Below, piece after piece: positions 20,617 to 32,780 of a DNA stretch of 64,000 nt. The notes beneath the pieces are model-generated. The model saw only the letters and a list, made by a program, of their open reading frames with translations, was not told where the DNA came from and did not search any database. A program made the translations under genes and the position numbers. Source of the stretch: Vesta saturnalis (taxonomy: Eukaryota > Arthropoda > Insecta > Coleoptera > Lampyridae); the NCBI GenBank assembly GCA_036346205.1, contig JARFJB010001594.1, positions 1 to 64,000 of the forward strand. The letters are read 5' to 3'. The stretch's first letter is position 1; the number at the start of each line of letters is the position of its first letter.

Positions 20617-22266
20617 GTAATATGATAATTATCGTTAATTTTATTTAAATAATTTGCCTCGACTAGCATCTCTACGTGATAGGGTTCAATATAGTTCAGT
20701 ATAAAAAGAAAAACATTAAACGTTTATGTAAGGTTCTTTTGTACAATAAATTCAATCGTGATTTGAATTAAATCTGACATTGTATAAACTTTTTTTCAAA
20801 CACCTTGTATCATCTGAAAATATATTACACGTTGTGCGCATGTGAATTTTTTTGACCTTAATATATTTGTTTGTGTAACATCATAACCAAACAATACTAA
20901 TAATTTAATTTTGGTAAGTATCTTTTCTCTTTTTAAATAATATTGAATCAATATCAAATCAATATCAATATCAATATCAAAATCAAATTGTAGTATTTCC
21001 AGACTAGTATATAATTCACTTGTATCCTTTACATAAATACACATAAATAAATTTTAATAAAATCCAACGTAACCTTCAAATAAATATGTAAGATTCATAG
21101 ACTCACGTTAATGTTCCTTCCTTACAGCTTGTCCAGTTTCCAATTCAGATGTAATTCGAATTCCAATATTATTGATCCATGGGGGAAGATCTACAGCATC
21201 AGCAAGTTGTGGATGCTGCATCAATATTTGCTCCATCGGTGGAAGGTCTATACCGAACCAATATACATAGGTATACTGCACAAATATCTGCTTTGCTACT
21301 TTTCCATAAGCACTTTAATATATTTGTTATATTCATAAACATAATAATTTACTTTCAGGTGTTTATATTCGAAAATACCACAACCTTTATCAGCATTCAA
21401 ATTATTATTACTTGCACATTTCAATTTTAATTTCAATTCGAAAAATAATACCAGGGCAATTTGGTTAACATAAATTTTAGTTTTAACGAAATACGCTAAT
21501 TTACATTCACTTATACAACGATACACATCGCCCGGAATAATAATTACGTTAACCTTATTTTTATAACAAATTTTAATTTTTATTTGTTTAATAATATCAA
21601 ATTTTTAAGGTTATGCGAACCACATGATCGATGTTAAATTTTCAATCATGTACACATCGACTGACATGTTCACACTTTGGAAAGTTACAAGATAAGCTAC
21701 AAAAATTTCTGCCACTTCCTTATATATCTTCTGAAAAACAATCCATCACCTTAGCAAATATTGCCAATACAAACATAAGACTGTTTAATTTTCATTGGTT
21801 AATCATTTTTCTGAAATTTACAAGTTATTTTTTACTGATAACCATGACCTAGTTCCTTTAAAAATTCTTATTCTATCTAAATTATGACAAATATGCAAAT
21901 TTTCATACACAAATTTACTTGTAACTAACTTATTCTAACTCAGGAAAACTACAAACAGAATTGGATTCCTTGACCAAAATTACATAGGAATTCACCAGTT
22001 TCAAACACTTTTATGATTCATGTTAATAAATTCCATCTCATGCACTGCGTTAAGAATCATCATAACCTGGTTTATCAACTTTTAAGCTTAAATCACATCT
22101 ATAATGTTAATTTAAGTTGCAACACTTCCTAATCACACTGTAAGTTTATAACATAGTCTTTGTTTCATTTCACTTTAAACTTAATAAGCTCTATGAATCT
22201 TGTAAAATTTGTTCTCTAATTAAAGTAATCCTGGCTTACGCCACGTTTGTGTTATTTTCACTTATG
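20617..22266. other. Mostly unexplained AT-rich interval
   Basis: Contains an AATATC hexamer run near 20945-20990 and one exon-like segment (21126-21275). Its last ~50 bases are shared with the flank of mariner A copy 1. Nothing else is recognised. Confidence 0.4.
21126..21275 (-). other. Exon-like segment of 50 codons, unidentified
   Basis: On the minus strand an acceptor TTTGTGCAG is followed by exactly 150 nt open in one frame (YTYVYWFGIDLPPMEQILMQ..., ..DLPPWINNIGIRITSELE) and a donor GCT|GTAAGG. The composition is balanced and unlike the surrounding AT-rich DNA. I do not recognise the protein. It could be a host exon or part of a transposon gene. It does not splice in frame to 20154-20284. 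Confidence 0.4.
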
Positions 22267-24183
22267 CAGGGTGTCCATTTAGTACTCCGTTCTTTGATGG
22301 TGGTTATGTGAAATTTGTTACAAAAAAATGACAGCAAATCGTTAATTAGGTAAACTGTAAGATTTGTTTAAATTGTAAGATTTGTTTAAATGACAGACCC
22401 TGTAGATTATTAAATTTTTGGATTCCTCTATAAATGTACTTTACATAGATATTACGTTTATTGACTTATTGATATGGGTTTTGAGGTTAGAGATAAAAAA
22501 ATGGTATTTTCAAAAAAAATAGTGAGGTTTTTACAAAATGACAAATTTTTGGAATACGCGCTTTTAGAACAGCCCTTAGTAAAGAATAAGATCTTTAAAT
22601 TTCAACTTCAAAAAACTCAATATCATACAGGGTGTTCTATAACTTAAGCCCAATTATATTTTCAGACAAACATATCTTTTTTTTTTAATGGAATCGCCCA
22701 TTTTTTTGCCGGAACTCGATTCTTAAATTCTCTATCAAAATGATAGAAAGTTTGTGTATCATAAAATTTATTTTGAAAATTATCGAAAAATTAGTAGGAA
22801 CTCGTGTTAAAACAATGTACATTTTTATTTAGCACCTAATTTTGAGTAGCCTATAATATGAAAATTTAAAGCAACGTTTGTTAAATTATGAATTTCAGCA
22901 ACTCGTACACACTGTCCTATTGAGAGACCAGAAGCAAGATAGTTCTAAACGAAGAAAATTCGCTTGCCTTATCGGTAGTTGAAAATCCAAACGTTAGTGT
23001 TAGAGAAATTAGTAAAAGTTTAAACATTAAAATTTTCTGTTAATAAGTGTTTAAATACTACTCAATTCCACCCATACTAAGGCCAACTGTATCACGAATT
23101 AACTGAAGATGATTATGTAAGGAACGTGATTTTCTGCGAATGGGCTGAAAATAACATTAGAGAAAATGATGATTTTTGTTTAATACGTATTATTTACTGA
23201 CGAATCTACATTCCACAGAAGTGATTTGGTGCATCCTCATAATTTTGATTATTACGACACCCAAGACCCGAAAATTGTTTATGTTGCAAACTATCAACAT
23301 AACTGGATCTTGGATGTATGGGGTGAAATAATAGATGATTACGTTATTGGCCCATATTCTTTGAAGGCAGTTTGACAAGGCCTATATTTTTTAAATTTCT
23401 TTGCCAAGATCTAACACGTTTAACTCGACACGTTCTGGAACATATAAAAAGAGGTATGTGGCTACAACTCGATGGAGCTTCTGTTCATTTTAGTCTTCAA
23501 GTTAGACAGCACCTTGGAGATGTTTTTCTTAAAAATGGATATGACGTGGTGCGGAAACTTGTTGGCCAGCAAGATTCCCTAACTTGACCTCTATAGATTT
23601 TTGTCTTTTCCGGAAATGCTATAATGTGTTAGCAGGTTGTTTTGTGATCGCAAAAAAATGTTTATTATAAAATGGGAGACACTTTGAACATTTCATTTAA
23701 TAGTTTTTTCTCTTCAAATATTCATTGTTCACAGCCTACTTAATCAATCGTGTTTTAACACGAGTTCTTACAAATTTTCAAAATTACTCACTTGCTGTTA
23801 ATTTTAAAGTATAAAATAGAGAATTTAAATCCGAATCGAGTTTGGGTAAGTAAATTGGGTCCTTCCATTTAAAAAAATTAAGTTGTGCATGTTTGAAAGT
23901 ATGATAATATGGCTTAAAATTATGAAACACCCTGGATGGTATTGAATTTTTTTAAGTTAAAATTTAAATACGTTATTCTTTACTAAATTTTGTAAAATCC
24001 CACTATTTAGGTGAGCGCTATTTTTTAAAATACCGTTTTTTGTCTCTAACCTCAAAACCCTTATTAATAAATCAATCAATCTAATATCAATGTAAAATAC
24101 ATGTATAGAGGAATCCCAAAATGTAATAATATACCATTCTTACAAGTATGTTGCCTGTGTATTTTAAAATAATTTCTTAATGT
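22267..24183 (+). mobile_element. Mariner family A, copy 2
   Basis: Begins CAGGGTGTCCATTTAG at 22267 with a left arm to about 22820. The right arm from about 23740 ends at about 24183, short of the terminus, where SINE sequence takes over. Opposite orientation to copy 1. An inner ACAGGGTGTT motif lies at 22627. Confidence 0.8.
22930..23710 (+). pseudogene. Mariner A transposase, copy 2
   Basis: Decayed but recognisable in several frames: a helix-turn-helix part (VVENPNVSVREISKSL), FCEWAENN, LLTDESTFHRSD (first D), WGEIIDDYVIGPYS, MWLQLDGASVHFSLQVRQHL (second D), then VGQQDSLT and a damaged third-D region. It ends NGRHFEHFI at about 23700. At least three frame changes and two stops. It belongs with the DD41D-like group by motif style, but the D-D spacing cannot be read. 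Confidence 0.8.
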
Positions 24184-24185
24184 AC

Positions 24186-24360
24186 GGAAAAGGAAAAGGT
24201 CACGTACTTCATTCCCTCCCCCTGGGGAGGGCGGGTTGCTCGAGCTTTCCGAGCTCCTTCAGCCACAATCATGGATTCCCAGTATACATACATTACGTAT
24301 ATATGCATGGTGGGATTAAGGATGGGTATGGCCAGGATAGGATCGGAAGGAACGATAGCA
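24186..24360 (-). mobile_element. SINE fragment (same family as 56563-56925)
   Basis: Reverse complement of the 3' part of the SINE at about 56750-56925, including the blocks TCCGAGCTCCTTCAG and GGTGGGATTAAGGATGGGT. The tRNA-like head is missing. It lies exactly where mariner A copy 2 breaks off. Confidence 0.8.
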
Positions 24361-24367
24361 AATTGGG

Positions 24368-24461
24368 CTGAGAATTAGGCAGCGCGAGTATCATGTGTCG
24401 TCACTGCCGTGACCGTGTAGTGAAAGACGGTCACGTGATACTCGCGCCGCTTAGTTCTCGG
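24368..24461. repeat. Hairpin with 30-bp arms
   Basis: Arms 24368-24397 and 24432-24461 are complementary with about five mismatches (CTGAGAATTAGGCAGCGCGAG... against ...CTCGCGCCGCTTAGTTCTCGG). It is much more GC-rich than its surroundings. It might be a tiny MITE or a relic of one. Confidence 0.65.
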
Positions 24462-24511
24462 TGCAATTTTCTATCGACAAAACTCCCCGTAACATTGCGC
24501 CTCTTTACTAC

Positions 24512-24745
24512 ATCATTACTCAATGGTTGTACTAAGTATATTCTAAACATAGTTTGCTTAATAAAATTATTATTCATAGTGTAATGGGCTATAAGCAAAC
24601 TACACCACGGATTAATTAATGTTCAGTTCCTTACAAAAAGCAAGATTGATGTGGTTATTAATTTTTTATTTTCTTTATACTCTACTTATAGAAGATAAAA
24701 GAGCGTGAAAACGGAAACTGCATAAAAGACCGCAAAGGCAATAGA
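24512..24745 (+). repeat. Dispersed repeat R, copy 2
   Basis: Reverse complement of 20-235, with the shared block ACACCACGGATTAATTAATG near 24600. Confidence 0.75.
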
Positions 24746-25393
24746 GATACGTATATGATTCTTTTGAAAAGTTACACTATTTATCGAAGGTTTACATCCA
24801 TTTTTCGGTAACCATTTGAGGTGGTTTGAAAAAAGTTTGGCTCAGAAGGTAAGTCTGATACTACTTTGCTTAACTACGAAGCAAGACTAGAGAGCGGATG
24901 TATATGCAACGAAGATCAAAAATACTCATGCAAACATGCGCTAAAAACCAATAGTGCATATACCAAAAACACGCTTCAAACGTAAATTTTATCTTTTAGC
25001 GTCCATTAATTGATATATTAAATTCTACTAAACGATTCTGTAGCATATATGATCTTATTATTATTTATTGATTTTATAAAAAAATACTTCTTATTATATT
25101 TCACAAGCTCTGGTAATTTTATTTTATATCTATCATCGGTCGTTGAATGTTTAAAACAGATCAAACTTAAATCTTGATTATTCTAAGTATAACTATACTA
25201 TTAATTATTTTAGGCTTGTGTGGAAGATCAGATAAAACGTTTGAACTACACTCACTCAGAATAATATCAATTTTATTTATTTAGTTTATCCTTTTATATT
25301 TTTCTTTGCTTTACCTATTGTGATTCACTTTTACTTTTATTTAGTTATATAAATATACACATTTTTTCTTCTTTACATATCTAAATTTTTTAT
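24746..25393. other. AT-rich interval, nothing recognised
   Basis: No coding region, RNA gene or repeat seen. Confidence 0.4.
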
Positions 25394-26208
25394 CTTTTCA
25401 TAGATGTTCAATGGGATTTAAATCCGGCATGGCGCTCGCCGGTATTCAACACAAACCCTTGTCACGTGCGGTCACGCATTATCTTGCATGAATACGAAAC
25501 CAGGACCAATAAACAGACCATAGGGCATTACATGCTCCTGGAGAATGTTCCCTACATAGAATTTCGCATTCATTGTCCTTGCATGTATAGGGACTAACTC
25601 CGTACGGCTATCGAAAGAAATCTCCACCCAAAACATGTTAGACTCACGGCCAAAGTATTCATGCGGCACGAAATTGAGGACAGCTTCACTTTCTCCTTGT
25701 CTTCTGTACACACGCTGCCGCCAATCCGAAGGTTTCAGACTTATTCTTGTTTCATCAGTGAATAGGTCTTTCCTCCAATAATCGATGGTCCAATTTTTAG
25801 GTACGCGTGCAAATCGTAATTGAGCTACCTTGTGAGCCCTGGTGAGTTCTGGTGCTTTTATGGACCTTTTACTGACCTGACTCCCACAGTCTTCTTTTCA
25901 CGGTAACAACAGTAACTTGGACATTTCTAACGGTCTCTATCTCATTCATTAATTGCGAACTCGTTGCTGTCCGATTTCTCAAAGCGTTTTGGCCGAGAAA
26001 ACGGTCATCCCGTGCGTTCGACGCCATTTTTCTACCCTGCCCATGTCTCCTGGTGTGAAAATCAACCCCTATGACGTTCTAAATTTCGAATTATTGTCGA
26101 ATGGTTAACACCCAGAATACGAGCGACATACCGCATACTTCTAGCTTCACCAACCAAACTTTGCTCTTTCACACAATCCAAAGCTGTCAAATGCCTTGCA
26201 CGGTTCAT
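25394..26208 (-). pseudogene. Tc1-like transposase
   Basis: Starts MNRARHLTALDCVKEQSL at 26208 with a Tc1-type helix-turn-helix (ARSMRYVARILGVNHSTI). After several stops and shifts it reads EYFGRESNMFWVEISFDSRT, FVFMQDNA (second D of the DDE triad), and after a deletion PDLNPIEHL (the E). The region with the first D (around 25750) is scrambled. The ends of the element were not found. Tc1 identity is clear from QDNA and NPIEHL. Confidence 0.82.
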
Positions 26209-26469
26209 TATTTTATTGCTGAAAATACGCTTATCTTATACAAATTCTCATTACATTGCAAATTGAAGTTTACATCTCGAAACTCACGATTCAACAAAAT
26301 TAGGGTTCAATGTGACTTAGCAGCGTACAAGAAAAAATGTCCTCTAATATGTCTTAAACGCCGTGTAACGAGTTTACATATTTTGTGTACTCTGGGGTTT
26401 ACTGCTTTGCGTATGTGTTTTTCGACATGTTGTAATTTCGGTTTCATGCGTAGTTCGTACACGTTTATT

Positions 26470-27110
26470 GCTTAATTTATTTGTTTTGGGGGTTGCGCGC
26501 TTGCGTGCTTGCATGGTGGAACGTTGAGTAACTTGTTTCTTTGTGTGTTAGTATATTTTGGGGTTTATGCGTTTCGCTGTTTACTTTGTTAGAATGTGTC
26601 AGTTTGATGCTATATTTTTGCATGTTGTAGTTACTTTGGTATGTTTTCTAGCTTTGTGCGTGCATAGTTGCAGTGTTTGAAAGTTTGTAGGTGAATATTT
26701 TGGTATTTGTAGAGTAGCTTGTTTTTTTGTTAGTCAGTTTGTTTTGACTGTTTACTTGTTTGCGTATGTGTTTCTTGGCTGCTATTTTTTGTGTATACCA
26801 AACATACCCATGGTATTATTTCTTGCTTATTTGGGTGTTTCTGGAGCTTGTCAGGTAGATTCTTTGCTTTGGGAGTTGCGCGTTTGCATGTTTATATGTT
26901 TGAACATGTAATAACTTCTTTGTTTTGTCTGATTATAGATTTGTGGACTTACATGTTTCATATTGGAACATTTACTTGATTGTTAATTTTTTGTTTGCGT
27001 GTCTGTGTTCGGAGGTTTACGTGGGTGTTTATTTCTTTGCTAATTTCTTTGCTTGAGTGTGCATGTTTTCTGTTCGATTGTTAGCTTGTTTGCTAGTTCC
27101 TTCTACATCG
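26470..27110. repeat. GT-rich degenerate satellite
   Basis: About 640 bp whose plus strand is strikingly rich in G and T, with recurring words such as TTTGCGTG, TTTCTTTG, GTTTGCATG and TTGTTTGC and no constant unit. A stretch of the same character, but CA-rich on the plus strand, lies at 35925-36390. No coding potential. Confidence 0.6.
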
Positions 27111-27985
27111 ATAAAATGGGGAGTATTTTGACTTATTTTAATGACTTCCTAAAGGATGTCATTTGCAAGTTTTGAAGAAGAATTAATTTAGCGTCTAACA
27201 TCTAGAACCTACATTTTGTAGTTAAGTTGTTTACTACATACTTAATTGTAAATCATGAAATAGATAAGATAATGTATAATGTGTATTTTGGTAACATTTT
27301 ACGGTGTTAAAACAAAAATATTGTTTGTAAATTTGTTGTTTTCATTAGAATGGCCCCTACAACGAAAAGTGAAAGGACTAGTTGGTGCCATGTAATATGT
27401 CAGCAATAACCTAGACGATTGAAAGTTTAAAGTATTACGTAATCCTTCTGAAAGGTATAATTGAGTAAATTTCTCAGCAAAATTTAGTCTGTGCACGCGT
27501 GTGTGTCAATTTCGGAGAGTTGTCGGGATGATTTGCAACCGTTAAAACATGTTTTCCTAAAAATACGTTGCGTGTAACAACCCACTGTGAGAATCAAGAT
27601 TCCATGTTCTATGGAATGCAATACTTAGCTGAAGACAACAGAAAAGTCTAAATTAAAAAAAACATGCCTAGAAAAAGACGCTTTAGTTAGCGAGTGGAAA
27701 TATCCTATCGTAGGTCTTGTGCATCTACCGTCGAAAGCTACCCTAAAGTGAGACTGTTTCAGGTCCTTGTAGAACTATAGTAGAAAACCAATCCAAGAAG
27801 CACTGGTTTACAGAAATCAAAATTGGATTGTTATATACACAATCTGTAAAACAGCAAATTAATTTTTGACTTAATTTCACAGTATCATGGTTTACATATT
27901 TCACCATGACAGTATGTTTATAATATGTTTAATTATAATTTAGACGTCTTATAAAATTGCAATATCCTCTTTTCCTTTCTCATAT
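27111..27985. other. AT-rich interval, nothing recognised
   Basis: No family-like reading frame or repeat seen. Confidence 0.4.
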
Positions 27986-28279
27986 ACGTGCCATCGCGCT
28001 CAAAAAATACTGGTACACCTTGTTACTTTAGACACTTCCAAAATTCAAATTTTGATGAGACATTTTTTGTTTGTAAAAAAACGGGAGCTTATTATTGCCC
28101 TTTGCATTTAGGTAAGGCGCGGCATGACGTTGAAAGTTTTGAAAATTCTAATTCCTATGAAACTGTCACTTTGATATTTCATGATCATAGCTTGCTAACG
28201 CAATTGATGGTGTGCCGTCAAGCCAAATGCACACAGCCAAAATTTTGCTGAACCAGTATTTTTTGAGCGCGATAGTACC
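27986..28279. mobile_element. MITE, ~290 bp
   Basis: The left end GTGCCATCGCGCTCAAAAAA and the right end TTTTTTGAGCGCGATAGTAC are inverted copies (about 26 bp, continuing as AATACTGGT / ACCAGTATT), with TATA just outside both. A frame running through it (27988-28251) starts inside the repeat and is taken as chance. Confidence 0.72.
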
Positions 28280-28417
28280 TATAAAGAAAAAGCTGTGTAT
28301 CGGTTTAAGTTTTCAAACACTCTTTTTTACATTTCTCGACGTTTTGTGGTCTAAACAATACGAGTTGAAACACTAATGCTATCGATAAAAAACAAGTTTT
28401 AAAAAAAACTTCGTGGC

Positions 28418-28422
28418 TGTCT

Positions 28423-28457
<35 letters not shown>

Positions 28458-28836
28458 CGTGTGCGTGTGTGCGTGTGTGCGTGTGCGCGTGTGCTTGGCG
28501 TGCGCGTGCGCGTGCGTGTGTGCGTGTGCGTGTGCGTGCGTGTGCGTGTGCGTGTGCGTGTACGAGTGCGAATGCGAGTGCGATTGCGAGTGCGTGTGCG
28601 TGTGCGTGTGCGAGTGCGTGTGCGTGTGCGTGTGCGTGTGCGTGTGCGTGTGCGTCTGCGTCTGGGTCTGCGTCTGCGTCTGAGTCTGCGTCTGCGTCTG
28701 CGTCTGCGTGTGTGTGTGAGAGTGGGTGGGTGGGTGGATGAATGTGTGGGTGGGTGGATGAATGTGTGGGTGGGTGGGTGGGTGCGTGCGTGTGTGCGTG
28801 CGTGCGTGTGTGTGTGTGGGTGCGTGCGTGCGCGGG
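28418..28836. repeat. Compound TG/CG microsatellite with G-quadruplex motif
   Basis: About 420 bp of alternating purine-pyrimidine (TG)n, (TGTGCG)n and (TGCGTC)n, then GTGGGTGGATGAAT repeats. GGGTGGGTGGGTGGG at 28768-28782 has four G3 runs with 1-nt loops. The long open frames on both strands here (poly TR, VCVR) are artefacts of the repeat. The sequences just outside (GGATATCTTTTGAACC) resemble those bordering the smaller TG tract at 39415-39490. Confidence 0.95.
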
Positions 28837-28859
28837 ATATCTTTTGAACCATTAAAGCT

Positions 28860-30030
28860 ATCGATATGAAATTAGGTACAAAAATTCTTTGCCATAAAAC
28901 GTAGGTAAAGTTCGTTAATTATCAAAATCCAATCAGTGCCGGAGCATTTTTAGGGGATTATAGAATTTGAAAAATTCATTGCTTCAAATTTTAAAAGTTA
29001 CATAACATAACAATATAACAAACTAATACTTTTTTTTATATACTTTCAAAATAAAAAATATATAATAACCAGTAGCGCGCCGTTTTAGGGTGCAAAGATT
29101 TTTACGTTTATTATACAATTCACATGTGTAATCATATCTTCCCTTTTGGATTGACAATAAACAGTTATCATTATTATTAAACATAAATAAATAAAAATAT
29201 TGCGTGACATACGTGTTGTAACAACTTTTTATTGATTAAGTCCAAGTAAAAAATAGTATATTACATTCCGAGGCGGAAAGTGTTCCATTCCTGTCGAGAC
29301 ATGGGAATGATAGTTTTGCCGAGGTTTACATACGATTTTATTCACAATTAGAGAACACGCAACATTATACAGTTCAAAAAATTTTAGAACACATCCATCA
29401 CGGCTTCTCGTTTAATATTGAAGGCGTGACAGTGCGACTTTTGATTTTTACTTTAATGAGAAGCAATAAATGTTATGCTAACTATTTTTCTATTGGTTTT
29501 GCCGTTACTTATTATCAGTAATTCACTTATTAAAGAAAACGTGTTGTTTGTTTCCACATATTGCTTGCGTTCACTCGCCATCTACGCACGTAAGTAAAAA
29601 TGATTGCATACTCTTGACCCTTTATTAAAATTGGCAAGTTGTCAATTTGACATTGATAGTTTAAATCGATTGTAGCTCCCCCACAGGTTGGAAAGTGGTC
29701 CATTAATGACCGCTTCATCTCATTACTGTCCCCTTTTTCCGTTATTAGTGACCGCTTGAAGGAAAGCCGTAGAATCATTCACTTTTCAACCTTCAAATGA
29801 TTACAAACTAATTGTGAATAAAATACTTTACTAAGATTTTAAAACAGAACAAAAGTGGGTAAAGAAAAAAATTAAAACATGTTGTAAAGTCGAAATTATC
29901 TCGTAAATATGAACAAACATTTTCTTGAAAACTTAACGTATTCACTGTTGTAGCTAACATAACACATTAATTTACCTTATTTACATAGAAGCAAGAAAAT
30001 TCGCTCCGAACTCATTACAGTAGCGTCGAC
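28860..30030. other. AT-rich interval, no recognised gene
   Basis: Includes GAGGCGGAAAGTG near 29271 and a minus-strand frame at 29530-29778 without a recognisable family. No clear TIRs. Confidence 0.4.
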
Positions 30031-30036
30031 CAGGTA

Positions 30037-31935
30037 CCCTATCTTGAAAAGTGTCATTTGAACTTTGCAAATTCAAGAACAAAACAATCGCTAAGTGATT
30101 TATATGGACTTGACTGACAATAATGTTACTATTACTCAAATTAATTGCCTAACTTACTTTGACTTTCCTGGCAATAATTAAAACATTAGAATTTATTTAC
30201 AAATCTGATATTTAATTACTCGCAAACCTCAAATCTGATTAAGCGAAGTGGCCGACTAGTGGTAGGTACATTGTGCTATCTGAATTAGATAGGCTGGATG
30301 AGGTAAGTGTTGCATCATGAGGGGTAATTAAACAATAAAACTACTCAAATTACAATTAACGAGCTTTGCCCAATGGTGGTTCAGCCCGTTAAGATACTAT
30401 TGTGGGTAAGAACCACCAATAAAACCCACCTTATTCATAACTAAGCAATTGCACAAGTACATTAATAAATCAAATAATAAAAAAACGATGAGAGAGTTAA
30501 ATATATAACAAAACACCATAAAATCAGGTTAAAGTGCGTACAAAATTATAACATTAACAGAAAATGAATAAAAATCAGTTGTGTCATAAATAATCAAAAT
30601 AAAAGTCATAATACCAAACATGTGGCCCTTTAAAACCAATCATGCCGGTCTTTAAGTAAATAAGCACATAAACCAATAAAGCAAATTACTATACATATAA
30701 AATCCAACAACAGTAAAATTGCATAGGAGATAATAAGGTAAAGACAAGGGCAAAAGGAAATAAACAAAGAATTTACACGTACACCATTGTTTAATGACTA
30801 CAAAAGCACAAAATACATATAAAAAATTACAATGAAATATATATATATATATATACATACATAGGGAGAGAGAGAACTGACACAAAAAAAACCCTAATTA
30901 AAACAAAGCCTTACAAGGGTAAGTTATAAATAGATCTTAACATCCTGACCGATATATAAGTTTGAGTGCTTTAGAAAAATACGGCTTCCCTTTCTCAGGT
31001 TACACATTCATCTATACAACAATAGAAACAAAAATAAAATTCGAGGTTTTTAATGGTTATCTGACCCACATGGCAATTGCCTTTTACAATTAATAACCAA
31101 AGCGGTATCATGTACCCGTTCACCAGCCTACCTCTACACAAATATAAATACAAACAACAAACAACAATGCTAATTCACACCAATACCAGAGTGAGGGAGC
31201 CCTGTACTGTCTTTTATTTTAGCAGCTTTCAGCTTAAGGAGCCCGCGTGCGAATAAGATACCTATGCAAGGCAATGCTCAATTTTTAATAGGTTATCTAG
31301 GCTTGTAGAATTATTTGCAGACGGCCTTCGTTTATATAAAAATACCTACTTACACTTAAATATATTCCCTTAATCGAAGACAGACACAAATCATTAACAT
31401 CGCGGTTTAACTTCAAAAAGGGTGACTTATTTATAGATTAATATTTGAAAAACACATTACAACTAGCACCCGAAAGGAAAACAAAATTAGTGTTAGCTAA
31501 TTCAAAAGAAAATGTACATGCAAGAAATATTTTAAAGACAAACTGTTTACAATGAAGGTATTTAATTAACCAAAAATCGATCTGGCTCGATTGACGCTCG
31601 AACGGTAACTGCCTTTCCCTCGATTTCAAAAACTAACTACATTTACTCCCGGAATCAACCCCCATTATTCAAAAGTAATAAAAACCAAAAATTATTATGT
31701 TGGAACAGTTTCATATTAATTATTGAACGACATCTTAATTTTAAAAATATGCATTCGTCCGTAACAAACCCTACATTTAGGTCTCGAATTTCCAAGTAAC
31801 GAACAAAGAAGTCTTTAATTTCAGTGTGTGCCGTCGTAATTAATTACTAACTGGTGACATTTTTACATCAAGAATGAGCACATAAGAATTTCCAATGTTT
31901 CGTTACGCCCCTTCAATAAAGGCAGTTCGAGCGAA
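30037..31935 (-). repeat. Long non-coding repeat D, copy 2
   Basis: Reverse complement of 10405-12140 with many small differences. It carries a short (TA)n stretch near 30840 where copy 1 has none. Confidence 0.75.
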
Positions 31936-32780
31936 CATCTGTTTCTAAATATATAAATAAAATATTTTAAAAACATTAAAAAATTATGACGTATTATCAA
32001 GATATTAAAAATCCACTAATTATATTTCCATCGCGGTAACAATGGCGATTTGACAAACGTTTATTACAATAATAAAATTTTCGCGGTCCGCTACCTACAT
32101 TACATAAATAAACGTGGTAAACATGTTTTACATAATTATAATCATATAATTTATTATATATTATTAGTACACAATATAATAAATTAAAATCATAATGTAA
32201 GCATTTACCCTACGACTAATTATAATCAATATATAGGCAATTATGCAACCTCTTTTTAAACCCTCTTAAAAAAAAATAAGCAACATTCTAAATACAAAAA
32301 CAATAATCTATGCCAGATAGACGTTTAACTTCATAGACAGAGGTTAATAGACACATACAGAAGGGACCAAAAAGAAACGCCCAATTATTTCGTAAATTGC
32401 TAGTCCGAATTGTACAAAATTTGGGATAAGCCTATTTTGGGATACGGAGATTCCAGATTTGACATTTGCAATGTTGACAAACTTGCCGTTTCTCTGATTA
32501 GTCACTTTGGTTTTTTAAATACATCACCCTGTATATGCAGTCATTATTGGAATCTCCTCTTCAATACGAGTTCAACCATGTGTAACACTTATGATTTTAT
32601 GTAGTCTAGAAGGTCTTAAACACATAAAACAGTGCAAAATATGTAGATTTGAAGAAATTTAAACGTTTAAATATAGAATGCTGTGATTTTGACATTTGTT
32701 CACCATTTAGATCAATAAATAAAACTGACAGTAGTTTGATGTGTTTTGAAAAGTTTTGTAAAGTAAATTGTTTCTCTAAA
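31936..32780. other. AT-rich interval before mariner G
   Basis: Contains ACACCCTGTATA-like sequence (CATCACCCTGTATATG near 32523), possibly the outer end of mariner G. Otherwise nothing recognised. Confidence 0.4.

Noticed and set aside
27988..28251. 87-codon frame spanning the MITE
   Set aside because: It begins inside the terminal inverted repeat and has no family resemblance; MITEs of this size do not encode proteins.
28379..28852. Long open frames rich in arginine-threonine or valine-cysteine on both strands
   Set aside because: They are translations of the TG/CG microsatellite; any long tract of this kind is open in several frames.
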